Positions 51,712 through 61,720 of a DNA stretch of 64,000 bases are shown here, piece after piece. The stretch is from positions 1 to 64,000 of the forward strand of contig NZ_JAGYVZ010000016.1 of NCBI RefSeq assembly GCF_018380615.1, given 5' to 3'. This DNA is from Flavobacterium psychroterrae (lineage in GTDB: Bacteria; Bacteroidota; Bacteroidia; Flavobacteriales; Flavobacteriaceae). The notes under the pieces were generated by a model. That model saw only the letters and a program-made list of their open reading frames with translations. It was not told the DNA's origin and made no database searches. Numbering within the stretch: the first letter of the stretch is position 1; each line of letters starts with the position of its first letter. The position numbers and the translations under genes were made by a program.

Positions 51712-54700
51712 ATGAAAAATTTTATTTTTAGCTTTTTAGCACTTTTGCTACTTCCGGCTTACATGTCTGGACAAGCAATTAAAGGAAAAGTAGTAGACAG
51801 TAGTGGATTGGGAATTCCGGGAGCAGTAATTAGTGCTTCAAATTCCAGAACTTCAACTGATGCTGATTTCGACGGAAATTTTACAATAAATGCCAAAGAG
51901 GGTGAGACTTTAAAAGTCTCAATGCTGGGTTTTGATTCTGTTTCAATACCTGCAACTACAGCTCCAATGTCAATTACATTAAAAGAAGCTGGTGATACAG
52001 CATTAAAAGAAGTAGTTGTTATAGGGTACGGAACAAGAAAGAAAATAGATAATACTTCTGCAATTACTTCGCTTAAAGCTGAGGATGTTACAAGAACAAA
52101 AGTATTAAATGCTTCTCAGGCAATTCAGGGTAAAGCTGCCGGGGTTCAGGTAACTTCGTCAGATGTTCCAGGTAGTACGCCTTCTGTAGTTATTAGGGGT
52201 TTAGGAACTGCCTTAGGAGGAAGAAATCCTTTATATATTGTTGATGGAATGCCAACAGAAAACATCAATAATATTAATACAAACGATATTACATCGTACG
52301 AAATTCTTAAAGATGCTTCATCTCTTGCTATTTATGGTACAAGAGCTGCAAACGGAGTTATTATTATTACTACTAAAAAAGGTAAAGGAGATAAGATTTC
52401 TGTAGAAGTGGAAAGCTTTGGAGGTATTAGAACACCGCTTAAGAAAGTAAAGATGGCTGATGCTAATCAATATGCTACATATACTAATGCTTCTTTAGGA
52501 ACAAACAAATTCTCAACTAACCAGCCTGTTAATACAAATTGGTTTGATGAAATAACAAGAACAGGTACTTACACTCAAAACAACATTTCTATTTCTGGAG
52601 CTTCAGAAAACGTTAAATACTTTTTTAGTGCGGGTAACTATGAGGAAAAGGCAGTTCTTAACGGCTTAGATTATAGCCGTACAAGTTTTAGAAATAATAA
52701 TGAATTTAAACTTTCTAAAAAAGTTACTTTAAATCAGAATTTTAGCTTTACATCGGCTAATTCTACACCTAAACCATTAGGTGCGTTTACAAATGCATAC
52801 AAGCAATCACCAATTGTTCCCGTTCGTTTTGCAAATGGACAATATGGAGCACCTTTTGCAGATGCAAGCGGAGTAGCAAGCCCAACAGGTACTTCATTTA
52901 ACAATGTTGGTAATCCTGTAGCACAATTAGATTTTTATAACGAAGAACAAAGAAGTACTACGCTTCAAGGAGGTTTGAAATTGGATTATGAAATCGTAAC
53001 AGGTTTAAAGTTTACTTCACAATTTAATGGTGAATACTATAGTTGGAAAAATTATAATTTCGAGGATAGTAAAAATAGTTGGTTAGCAGCTAATCCAACT
53101 CGTAAAGATGCAGATTATTCAAGTACTGATCCTATCAATTTATTGACTAGAGGCAGAGAGCAGTATTTTAACTGGAACTTGTCTAATTATTTGACTTATA
53201 ATAAAGTATTTGCTCAAATTCATGATGTTGAATTAACAGCAGGTATTGAAACTTCTGTAAAAGGACCAAGAGAAAAATTAGTAATCACCAGAAAAAATGT
53301 AAGTCCTGATTCTAACTATTGGTCTTTATATAATGCAACGGATGCAAAAGGTGTAGATTACTCAGGTACTGTTACAAATTTACAAGATATTGTATTCAAC
53401 GAAAGTAAGTTAGCTTCTTATTTTGGACGTTTTCAATACAAATTAATGGACAGATATTTAGTAACTGGAACTATTAGACGTGACGGATCTTCAAACTTTG
53501 CAAAAGATTATCGTTGGGGAACTTTCCCATCTGTAGGTCTTGGGTGGATTATGACTAAAGAAAGTTTCTTGTCAGATATTAAAGGAGTTGATTTAATCAA
53601 ATTAAGAGGAAGCTGGGGTAAATTGGGTAACCAAAATGTACCATTAAATAGTCAAAGCTATAATTCTGGATTAAATAGTTATTTAGGAGGTTCAATTTTA
53701 AATGAAGGAACAAGTATCACTTCTCAAATTGATCCTACTTTAACATGGGAGATTACTGAAGAATCTTCTGCGGGTGTAGATTTCGAATTTTTAGGCAGCA
53801 AATTAAAAGGATCGTTTGATGTTTATAACAAAAATACAGATAACGTAATTTTATATGTAAAACCTTATCCAACTTCTGGAATTACTACTGCTTCTCCTTC
53901 TCATGTTGGTGAAGTTTCAAACAAAGGTTATGAAATCGCATTACGTTGGGATGATAAAATTACGGACAATTTAAGCTACTGGGTTGGAGGGAACTTCTCT
54001 CATAACAAAAATGAACTTACAAGTTTAAAAGATGTTTCATTATCTCAGGTAATTGGAGGTAATTTAGGAAATGGTCAAGACACTAAATTGTTATACAATA
54101 ATTCAATTGGCCAGCCATTAGGTAGTTTTTATCTTTATGAGTATGCAGGTGTAGATGCAGCAAATGGAAACATGCTTTATTATAATGCTGCGGGTGATAA
54201 AGTAACTCAGGACGCTCTATCTGCAACAGCTGATAAAAAATATACAGGATCAATTTTGCCAAAAGCTAACTACGGAATTTCTCTAGGATTGGTTTACAAA
54301 AGCATTGATTTCTCAGTTGACGGATATGGTACTGGTGGAGCAAAAGTATATAATGGTAAAAAAGCACAGCGTTTTGGAGGTGAAAATATTGAAGCTTCTA
54401 TGACAAATGATTATTGGACGCCTACAAATACAACATCACCAAATCCAAGACCATTTAACACTGTTCCTGTTGCTTCAACTTATTATATGGAATCTGCAGA
54501 TTTCTTTAGAATCAACAATATCACAATAGGATACAAACTTCCTCTTAAAGAAGATCAATTTATTAGCTCTTGCAGAATTTATCTTAATGCTATTAACCCG
54601 TTTATTACACAGAAATATTCTGGTTTCTCTCCTGAGTTAAATGGAGATGGTAATCCTTACGGAACACAAGGTGTAGAATTGGATGCTTACCCAACATTAA

Positions 54701-54735
54701 GATCATTTGTAATTGGTGCTAATTTAAAATTTTAA
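51712..54735 (+). CDS. susC: SusC-type TonB-dependent outer-membrane transporter
   Basis: The 1007-residue protein has a signal peptide, a carboxypeptidase-regulatory-like domain (KGKVVDSSGLGIPGAVISAS, about residues 22-95), a plug with VVVIGYGTRKK and the SusC pattern LYIVDGMP, then a 22-stranded barrel with an aromatic end. It imports oligosaccharides together with SusD using TonB energy. The susD gene starts four bases after it. The substrate is inferred from neighbouring enzymes, probably beta-1,2-glucan fragments. Confidence 0.95.
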   Translation: MKNFIFSFLALLLLPAYMSGQAIKGKVVDSSGLGIPGAVISASNSRTSTDADFDGNFTINAKEGETLKVSMLGFDSVSIPATTAPMSITLKEAGDTALKEVVVIGYGTRKKIDNTSAITSLKAEDVTRTKVLNASQAIQGKAAGVQVTSSDVPGSTPSVVIRGLGTALGGRNPLYIVDGMPTENINNINTNDITSYEILKDASSLAIYGTRAANGVIIITTKKGKGDKISVEVESFGGIRTPLKKVKMADANQYATYTNASLGTNKFSTNQPVNTNWFDEITRTGTYTQNNISISGASENVKYFFSAGNYEEKAVLNGLDYSRTSFRNNNEFKLSKKVTLNQNFSFTSANSTPKPLGAFTNAYKQSPIVPVRFANGQYGAPFADASGVASPTGTSFNNVGNPVAQLDFYNEEQRSTTLQGGLKLDYEIVTGLKFTSQFNGEYYSWKNYNFEDSKNSWLAANPTRKDADYSSTDPINLLTRGREQYFNWNLSNYLTYNKVFAQIHDVELTAGIETSVKGPREKLVITRKNVSPDSNYWSLYNATDAKGVDYSGTVTNLQDIVFNESKLASYFGRFQYKLMDRYLVTGTIRRDGSSNFAKDYRWGTFPSVGLGWIMTKESFLSDIKGVDLIKLRGSWGKLGNQNVPLNSQSYNSGLNSYLGGSILNEGTSITSQIDPTLTWEITEESSAGVDFEFLGSKLKGSFDVYNKNTDNVILYVKPYPTSGITTASPSHVGEVSNKGYEIALRWDDKITDNLSYWVGGNFSHNKNELTSLKDVSLSQVIGGNLGNGQDTKLLYNNSIGQPLGSFYLYEYAGVDAANGNMLYYNAAGDKVTQDALSATADKKYTGSILPKANYGISLGLVYKSIDFSVDGYGTGGAKVYNGKKAQRFGGENIEASMTNDYWTPTNTTSPNPRPFNTVPVASTYYMESADFFRINNITIGYKLPLKEDQFISSCRIYLNAINPFITQKYSGFSPELNGDGNPYGTQGVELDAYPTLRSFVIGANLKF

Positions 54736-54739
54736 TATT

Positions 54740-56224
54740 ATGAAAAAGATATATATATCAATCTTTGTTTTATCGGCATTTACTTTTATAGGATGTGCTG
54801 ATGATTATCTGGATGTTAAGCAAACTGAGACTATTTCTACAGATGATATCGAATTGTTTAACAATGACAACGGGGCAAAAACATTTGTTACCTCAATTTA
54901 CAGTAAATTTTTAGACTGGGATATGAGTTCATTTGGATGGATTGGATTAGCCAGCATTACATCTGATGATGCAGACAAAGGTTCTACTCCAAGTGATACA
55001 GGTACTGATAAAGATGTTTTGGATGCTTTAACTTACAATGCATCAAATCCATCTGCAGAAAGTACATTCAATGCAAATTATGATGGGATTAACAGATGTA
55101 ACCAGGCTTTAGCTATTCTTCCTAAATTGGATAAAGCTGATCCTGCATTAAGAGAAAGATTAATGGGAGAAGCAAAATTTTTGAGAGCTTTCATGTACTT
55201 TACACTGGTAAAATGTTATGGAGGCGTGCCAATTGTAGATCACGTATCAAAAATTCCATTATCAGCAGAAGACAAAACAATGCAGTTAACTCGTAAAACT
55301 GCCGCTGAAGTTTATGCGTTTATCGAAAAAGATTTAACTGAAGCTGCATCAGTGTTGCCTAATAAATCACAATATGCTGCAGATGAAAAAGCAAGAGCTT
55401 CTAAAGGAGCCGCGTATGCTTTATTAGCAAAAGTAAATCTATATCAAAAAAATTGGCAAAAAGTAATTGATAACGCCAATTTAGTTACAGGTTATATTAT
55501 TTCTCCGGATTATGCTAAAATGTTTAGACTTGAAGGAGAAAATGATGGAGAATCTATTTTTGAAATTAATGGTGTAGGTTCTGTAGCTGCTCGTGGAATT
55601 CAAGGATATTCTAATGTTCAGGGTGCCCGTGATGCATGGGGATGGGGATTCAATCAACCTTCTCAAAGTTTAGTAAATGCTTATGAAGCTGGAGATGTTA
55701 GAAAAAATGCGACAATTATTTTTAGAGGTACAACTTTATATGACGGAAGAGAGATTCCTGTGTTAAGTGAAGACGATCCTAATCCAAGATATAACCTAAA
55801 AGCGTATTCTTCTGCCTATACAAGTGCATGGGAAACAGATGCTAATATCAAATATTTAAGATACGCTGAAGTATTATTAATGAAAGCCGAAGCTTTAAAT
55901 GAATTAGCTCAGACACCAGGTGCAATTGCATTGTTAAACGTAATCAGACACAGAGCTGGTTTAGGTGATACTCCGGCAACTTCTCAAGCAGCAGTTAGAA
56001 CTGCAATCTGGAAAGAAAGAAGAGTTGAGTTGGCATTCGAATTTGACAGATTCTTTGATTTAGTTAGAACAGGTCAAGCCAAAGATGCTTTTGCAGCTGA
56101 TAAGAGCGCAGATTTCCCTAATGGAAGAGTATTTACAGTAGGTAAAAATGAATTGTTCCCAATTCCATCATCATTCCTTTTGATAGCTGAAGGAATGTCT
56201 TCTCAAAATCCAGGTTATAATTAA
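54740..56224 (+). CDS. susD: SusD-type surface glycan-binding lipoprotein
   Basis: The 494-residue protein has a lipoprotein signal ending FIGCADDYLDV and the SusD/RagB helices, including AKFLRAFMYFTLVKCYGGVP, RYAEVLLMKAEALNEL and the C-terminal ELAFEFDRFFDLVR with LFPIPSSF. SusD closes the SusC barrel as a lid and binds the glycan at the cell surface. It is four bases downstream of susC. Confidence 0.95.
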   Translation: MKKIYISIFVLSAFTFIGCADDYLDVKQTETISTDDIELFNNDNGAKTFVTSIYSKFLDWDMSSFGWIGLASITSDDADKGSTPSDTGTDKDVLDALTYNASNPSAESTFNANYDGINRCNQALAILPKLDKADPALRERLMGEAKFLRAFMYFTLVKCYGGVPIVDHVSKIPLSAEDKTMQLTRKTAAEVYAFIEKDLTEAASVLPNKSQYAADEKARASKGAAYALLAKVNLYQKNWQKVIDNANLVTGYIISPDYAKMFRLEGENDGESIFEINGVGSVAARGIQGYSNVQGARDAWGWGFNQPSQSLVNAYEAGDVRKNATIIFRGTTLYDGREIPVLSEDDPNPRYNLKAYSSAYTSAWETDANIKYLRYAEVLLMKAEALNELAQTPGAIALLNVIRHRAGLGDTPATSQAAVRTAIWKERRVELAFEFDRFFDLVRTGQAKDAFAADKSADFPNGRVFTVGKNELFPIPSSFLLIAEGMSSQNPGYN

Positions 56225-56295
56225 TATTCTTATTATCACTTCCTTCTAGTTTCTGGGAGGGAGTGATTATTTATTACAATTTTAAATTTTTTATA

Positions 56296-57675
56296 ATGGT
56301 TAGAATTTCAGTTTTATTATTAGTTTTTAGTTTTTTTGGTTGTGGAGGTAATTCGGATAAATCAAAAGAAAATGAAGGAGAAAAAAATGTTACTACGGTA
56401 AAATTGACAGATGAACAACTTTTAGCAACAGTTCAAAAACAAACATTTAAATATTTTTGGGATTATGCTGAACCAAATTCGGGATTAGCAAGAGAACGTT
56501 TTCATCCGGATGGAGTTTATCCTGAAAATGATGCAAACATAGTAACAACCGGAGGTTCAGGTTTTGGATTAATGGCAATTGTTTCAGGAATGTCACAAGG
56601 ATATGTTACAAAGGAAAAAGGAGTTGAAAGACTGAACAAAATTGCTGACTTTTTAGGCAAAGCAGATCGTTTTCACGGAGCATGGTCACATTGGATAGAC
56701 GGAAATACCGGAAAAGTAAAGCCTTTTGGAACCAAGGATAATGGTGGCGACCTAGTCGAAACATCATTTTTGGTTGCAGGAATCATTACTGTTCGCGAAT
56801 ATCTTAAAGACGGTTCTGAAAATGAGAAAGCGGTAGCTCAAAAATATGATGCGCTTTGGAAAGGAGTTGACTGGCAATGGTACACAAACAAAAAAAATGT
56901 TTTGTATTGGCATTGGTCGCCAACATACGACTGGCAAATGAATTTTCCGCTTGAAGGATATAACGAATGTTTGATAACTTATGTCTTGGCAGCGTCTTCG
57001 CCAACACACACAATCGATCCAAAAGTGTATCATGAAGGTTGGGCGAGAAGTGGTAAAATTGTTTCATCTAAAACAAAATATAATATTCCCTTAGTACTAA
57101 AACATAATGGAGCAGAAGAATTTGGAGGACCATTATTCTGGGCGCATTATTCTTATGTTGGACTTGATCCAAACCAATTAACAGATAAATATGCCAATTA
57201 TTGGGATTTGAATGTTAACCAGACAAAAATCAATTACGAATATTGTGTAGAAAATCCGGGAAAAGTGAAAGGTTACGGACCGGATTATTGGGGATTATCG
57301 GCATCTTATTCCAGAAATCCTGATGGATCAATAGGATACAATGCTCATATGCCAAGTAATGATCAGCAAGTAATTTCTCCAACGGCTGCAATAAGTTCTA
57401 TTGTTTATACACCAAAAGAATCGATGGCTGTGATAAGAAATCTTTATGATAATCATAAAGATAAAACTTGGGGAGAAGCAGGTTTTTATGATGCCTTAAG
57501 TTTAGGAAATGATAACTGGGTAGCAAAACGCTATTTAGCAATTGATCAGGGACCTGAAGTTGTTATGATCGAAAATTACCGAACAGGTTTATTGTGGAAA
57601 TTATTTATGAATGCACCGGAAGTAAAGCAAGGTTTAGTAAAACTTGGATTTAAATCAGGGAAATATGGTTTCTAA
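56296..57675 (+). CDS. GH144-type endo-beta-1,2-glucanase
   Basis: The ATG at 56,296 gives 459 residues beginning with a lipoprotein signal (LLLVFSFFGCGG); a GTG 11 codons upstream is unlikely. The sequence matches the glucoamylase-like family (PF10091), with FKYFWDYAEPNSGLARERF, TTGGSGFGLM, GHSRQV-like NDQQVISPTAA and VMIENYRTGLLWK. Characterised members of this type, as in Chitinophaga, cleave beta-1,2-glucan to sophorooligosaccharides (GH144). The gene follows susD by 70 bp. The beta-1,2 specificity is assumed from the family. Confidence 0.85.
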   Translation: MVRISVLLLVFSFFGCGGNSDKSKENEGEKNVTTVKLTDEQLLATVQKQTFKYFWDYAEPNSGLARERFHPDGVYPENDANIVTTGGSGFGLMAIVSGMSQGYVTKEKGVERLNKIADFLGKADRFHGAWSHWIDGNTGKVKPFGTKDNGGDLVETSFLVAGIITVREYLKDGSENEKAVAQKYDALWKGVDWQWYTNKKNVLYWHWSPTYDWQMNFPLEGYNECLITYVLAASSPTHTIDPKVYHEGWARSGKIVSSKTKYNIPLVLKHNGAEEFGGPLFWAHYSYVGLDPNQLTDKYANYWDLNVNQTKINYEYCVENPGKVKGYGPDYWGLSASYSRNPDGSIGYNAHMPSNDQQVISPTAAISSIVYTPKESMAVIRNLYDNHKDKTWGEAGFYDALSLGNDNWVAKRYLAIDQGPEVVMIENYRTGLLWKLFMNAPEVKQGLVKLGFKSGKYGF

Positions 57676-57687
57676 TAACATTGCAAA

Positions 57688-58401
57688 ATGAAAGAAAAAT
57701 CAGGGTTAATAATGTTACTTTTTTCGGTAATAAGTTTTGCGCAAACTGAAGTAACCGGAACAATTAAAACCGAAATCGTGGTAAAACATGAATTAGGTTA
57801 TGCATTACACAAACCAGCGAATATAAAAGATAAAAAGCCATTAATAGTTTTTATATCAGGCGATGGTGAAAAAGGGACAGATATTGAAAAAGTAAAAATT
57901 AACGGTCCCTTAAAATATCTTAAAACACATCAATTAGATGCTTATGTTTTAGCGCCCCAATGCAAAGAAAATGAAAATTGGGATATTGAATCCATTAATA
58001 AATTGATATTAAAAATTCAAAAAGAGAATAATATAGATATTAACAGAATCTATGTGACAGGTTTAAGTTCAGGCGGTTGGGCAGCATGGAATTTAGCACT
58101 TACATATCCGGATAAGTTTGCTGCAATAGTACCAATTTCAGGTTTTGTTGATTTGATAGCCCTGGAAAGTTCCTGTAAGATTGCCAATATTCCAACGAGA
58201 ATTTTTCACGGATTATTAGATGATGTTGTAAAGGTAGATTATGCAATTACCATTTATAAAGAACTAAAAAAATGTAATGCCAAAGATGTTCAATTGACCA
58301 TTTTTGATGACGCAGGTCACGATAGCTGGACAAGAGTTTATGACAATCCTGAAATTTATGACTGGATGTTTAAACAGATAAAAACAAATACGAATAAATA
58401 A
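57688..58401 (+). CDS. Secreted alpha/beta hydrolase, esterase
   Basis: The 237-residue protein has a short signal peptide (GLIMLLFSVISFAQ) and an alpha/beta-hydrolase fold with the nucleophile elbow TGLSSGGWAA, Asp in GLLDDVV and His in DDAGHDSW. It is like PHB-depolymerase or LpqC-type esterases common in Bacteroidota glycan loci. It would remove acyl groups from the glycan; succinyl or acetyl decorations are the natural candidates. It is 12 bp after the GH144 gene. Confidence 0.85.
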   Translation: MKEKSGLIMLLFSVISFAQTEVTGTIKTEIVVKHELGYALHKPANIKDKKPLIVFISGDGEKGTDIEKVKINGPLKYLKTHQLDAYVLAPQCKENENWDIESINKLILKIQKENNIDINRIYVTGLSSGGWAAWNLALTYPDKFAAIVPISGFVDLIALESSCKIANIPTRIFHGLLDDVVKVDYAITIYKELKKCNAKDVQLTIFDDAGHDSWTRVYDNPEIYDWMFKQIKTNTNK

Positions 58402-58494
58402 AGATAATAGAATGAAATCGCAATGATTCCAAATCATAGCAAAATAAAGAATAGCGGTTCCATGTTCCATTAAAAATACAAATATTAAATACAC

Positions 58495-60795
58495 ATGAAA
58501 AACAAATTAGTCTTACTATTTTTAGGATGTGCTTTTTTGGGGTTTGCCCAGAAAAAGAACACTAAGAATACAGTAAAAATTAAACCAAAATCAGAGTTTG
58601 TAGCAGAATTATTGTCGAAAATGACATTAGAGGAAAAATTAGGTCAGCTTAATTTACCAACTTCTGGAGATATTACGACAGGTCAGGCAAACAGTTCTGA
58701 CGTGGCTACAAAAATTGCTGAAGGTAAAGTTGGAGGTTTATTCAATATTAAATCCGTTCAAAAAATTAGAGAAGTACAAAAAATTGCTGTTGAAAAAAGC
58801 CGTTTGAAAATTCCGTTGATTTTTGGTATGGACGTTATTCACGGTTACGAAACAACATTCCCAATTCCGTTAGGATTATCTTGTACATGGGATATGGGAT
58901 TAATTGAAAGAAGTGCTCAAATCGCAGCACAGGAAGCAAGTGCTGATGGTATTAACTGGACATTTTCTCCTATGGTTGACGTTTCCCGTGATCCTCGTTG
59001 GGGAAGAGTTTCTGAAGGTTCAGGTGAAGATCCGTATTTAGGAAGCCGAATTGCAACTGCAATGGTAAACGGATATCAACAACATGATCTTTCAAAAAAT
59101 AATTCGATTATGGCTTGTGTAAAACACTTTGCTTTATATGGTGCGCCAGAAGCAGGTCGTGATTATAATACCGTTGACATGAGTCATATCAGAATGTTCA
59201 ATGATTATTTCCCTCCTTACAAAGCTGCTGTTGATGCAGGTGTAGGATCTGTTATGGCTTCTTTTAATGAAGTGGACGGAATCCCTGCAACAGGAAATAA
59301 ATGGTTGATGACAGATGTTTTAAGAAAACAATGGGGTTTTAAAGGTTTCGTGGTAACTGACTTTACAGGAATTCCTGAAATGATCGAGCATGGTATGGGC
59401 GATTTACAAGCTGTTTCTGCTTTATCTCTAAATGCTGGTGTTGAAATGGATATGGTGGGAGAAGGTTTCCTTGGAACTTTGAAAAAATCTTTGGATGAGA
59501 AAAAAGTAACTATCGAAACAATCGATAATGCTGTTAAACTTATTTTAGAAGCAAAATATGATTTAGGTTTATTCCAGGATCCGTATAAATATTGTGATGC
59601 TAATAGAGCAAAAACTGAAATCTTTACAGCAAGCAGCAGAAAAGAAGCAAGATCAATTTCTGCACAATCATTGGTTTTATTAAAAAATCAAGGTCAGGTT
59701 TTGCCTCTTAAAAAATCAGGAACAATTGCTCTAATCGGACCATTGGCTGATGCCAAAGAAAATATGCCGGGAACCTGGAGTGTTGCTACGAAAATGGAAA
59801 ATGCAATTTCGCTTTTAGCCGGAATCAAAGAAGTAGCCGGAACTTCTGCGAAAGTATTATACGCAAAAGGAAGCAACTTAGATTACGATGAAACTTTTGA
59901 AACTAACGCTACAATGTTTGGGAAAACCTTACACCGTGATGCTCGCTCAAAAGAAGAATTATTAGCCGAAGCTTTAAAAATAGCCAATCAGTCAGATGTA
60001 ATTGTTGCCGCTCTTGGAGAATCTGCTGAAATGAGTGGAGAATCAAGCAGTCGTACAAATTTAGAAATTCCACAATCTCAAAAAGATTTATTGAATGCAT
60101 TACTAAAAACAGGAAAACCGGTTGTTTTAGTTTTATTTGACGGTCGTCCGTTAGTAATTAAGGAGGAAAACGAAACTGTTCCTGCGATTTTAAATGTTTG
60201 GTTTGCAGGTAGTGAAGCAGGTTATGCTATTGCAGATGTTTTATTTGGAGATGTAAATCCTTCAGGAAAATTGACTTCAACTTTTCCGAGAAGCGTTGGT
60301 CAATTACCAATTTATTACGCGCATAAAAATACAGGAAGACCACTTTCTAATACAGAAGGTAAATTCGAAAAATTCAGATCTAATTATATTGATGAAAGAA
60401 ACGAGCCATTATTTCCATTTGGTTTCGGTTTAAGTTATACTTCTTTTGAGTATTCAAACCTGAAAATTTCATCTGATAAAATGAATGCAAACGGAAAATT
60501 AAAAGTTACAGTTGATGTTGCCAATACAGGAAACTATGATGGTAAAGAAACGGTTCAATTATACATTAGAGATTTAATTGGCTCCGTTACAAGACCAGTT
60601 AGAGAACTGAAAAATTTCCAAAAAATAACCCTTGAAAAAGGGGAGAAACAAACCTTGACTTTTGATATCACAGTTGAAGATTTAAAATTTTATAATTGTG
60701 ATTTACAATTTGTAGCAGAACCTGGACAGTTTGATATTTTCGTTGGAGGAAATTCAAATGCCGATAAGAAAGTTAGTTTTGAGTTAACTAAATAG
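58495..60795 (+). CDS. bglX: GH3 beta-glucosidase
   Basis: The 766-residue protein has a signal peptide and the three-domain GH3 plan: (beta/alpha)8 barrel with the catalytic nucleophile in GFVVTDFTG (normally TDW or SDW), an alpha/beta domain with the acid/base in AEMSGESSSR, and a C-terminal fibronectin-like domain from LFPFGFGLSYTSFEY. It hydrolyses beta-linked glucose from the ends of oligosaccharides in the periplasm. Next to a GH144 enzyme it would break sophorooligosaccharides to glucose. Confidence 0.93.
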   Translation: MKNKLVLLFLGCAFLGFAQKKNTKNTVKIKPKSEFVAELLSKMTLEEKLGQLNLPTSGDITTGQANSSDVATKIAEGKVGGLFNIKSVQKIREVQKIAVEKSRLKIPLIFGMDVIHGYETTFPIPLGLSCTWDMGLIERSAQIAAQEASADGINWTFSPMVDVSRDPRWGRVSEGSGEDPYLGSRIATAMVNGYQQHDLSKNNSIMACVKHFALYGAPEAGRDYNTVDMSHIRMFNDYFPPYKAAVDAGVGSVMASFNEVDGIPATGNKWLMTDVLRKQWGFKGFVVTDFTGIPEMIEHGMGDLQAVSALSLNAGVEMDMVGEGFLGTLKKSLDEKKVTIETIDNAVKLILEAKYDLGLFQDPYKYCDANRAKTEIFTASSRKEARSISAQSLVLLKNQGQVLPLKKSGTIALIGPLADAKENMPGTWSVATKMENAISLLAGIKEVAGTSAKVLYAKGSNLDYDETFETNATMFGKTLHRDARSKEELLAEALKIANQSDVIVAALGESAEMSGESSSRTNLEIPQSQKDLLNALLKTGKPVVLVLFDGRPLVIKEENETVPAILNVWFAGSEAGYAIADVLFGDVNPSGKLTSTFPRSVGQLPIYYAHKNTGRPLSNTEGKFEKFRSNYIDERNEPLFPFGFGLSYTSFEYSNLKISSDKMNANGKLKVTVDVANTGNYDGKETVQLYIRDLIGSVTRPVRELKNFQKITLEKGEKQTLTFDITVEDLKFYNCDLQFVAEPGQFDIFVGGNSNADKKVSFELTK

Positions 60796-60816
60796 TTGGT
60801 TTATTGATTATTGATT

Positions 60817-60849
60817 GCCCTTCGTGTTGGTTACGGAGGGCTTTTTTTT
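60817..60849 (+). terminator. Terminator inside the locus
   Basis: GCCCTTCGT and ACGGAGGGC arms around TGTTGGTT (one G-T pair) followed by eight T, 20 bp after the GH3 stop. The GDPD and GH43 genes beyond it may depend on read-through or an own promoter. Confidence 0.8.
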
Positions 60850-60926
60850 AGTTTTCAGTCTATGATTTGTAAGTAAATTCGATATTTATTATTCCTGAAA
60901 AATATATAAATCTTAATTTTTGAAAA

Positions 60927-61709
60927 ATGAATTCAATCAAAATATTCTCTGTATTTCTTTTGATGATTACAATCATTTTCACTTCCTGTAATGTGAAAAA
61001 AAATGCAGTTGTAGCGCATCGGGGTGCATGGAAAAAAAATAATTTACCTGAAAATTCAATAGCTTCACTTCGACACGCTATTGATTTAAAACTTGCCGGT
61101 TCGGAATTTGACGTTTGGAGAACCGCAGATGATTCACTCGTAATCAATCACGATGCGCATTATAATAAGTTACTTATTGAGGAAACAAATTATGCCGACT
61201 TAATAAAATTTAAACTTTCAAACGGAGAAAAGCTTCCAACTTTACACGAGTATATTACAGAAGGTAAAAAAAACAACACACACACACTTTTAGTCTGTGA
61301 AATTAAGCCTTCGGAAATAACTAAAGAAAGAGGGAAACTAACAGCTTTAAAAACTGTAGAAACGATTAAAAAACTTAAAGCAGAGAAGATGACTTCATAT
61401 ATCAGTTTTGATTATGAAATTCTAAAACAAATTCGACAAGTTGATAAAGTAACTTCTTTGCAATATCTGGAAGGGAATAAATCTCCAAAAGAAGTAAAAT
61501 CAGATCATATTTCAGGTGTTGATTTTCATTATTCGGTTTTTCAAAAACATCCGGAATGGATAAAAGAAGCAAAAGAAAATAATATAACGCTAAATGTCTG
61601 GACAGTAAATGACGGTGATATTATGGATTGGATTGTTGAAAATAACTTTGATTATATCACAACCAATGAACCTGAATTATTGAATCAAAGAATAAAAAAC
61701 AAAAAATAA
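60927..61709 (+). CDS. Glycerophosphodiester phosphodiesterase-family lipoprotein
   Basis: The 260-residue protein has a lipoprotein signal (FSVFLLMITIIFTSC) and the GDPD core: AHRGAWKKNNLPENSIASL, SEFDVWRTADDSLVINHDA and the end VWTVNDGDIMDWIVE and TNEPELL. Such enzymes split phosphodiesters to release glycerol phosphate. In a locus for beta-1,2-glucan this fits removal of phosphoglycerol substituents found on cyclic and osmoregulated periplasmic glucans. Ordinary glycerophosphodiester scavenging is the alternative. Confidence 0.88.
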   Translation: MNSIKIFSVFLLMITIIFTSCNVKKNAVVAHRGAWKKNNLPENSIASLRHAIDLKLAGSEFDVWRTADDSLVINHDAHYNKLLIEETNYADLIKFKLSNGEKLPTLHEYITEGKKNNTHTLLVCEIKPSEITKERGKLTALKTVETIKKLKAEKMTSYISFDYEILKQIRQVDKVTSLQYLEGNKSPKEVKSDHISGVDFHYSVFQKHPEWIKEAKENNITLNVWTVNDGDIMDWIVENNFDYITTNEPELLNQRIKNKK

Positions 61710-61720
61710 AAAACAAAAAA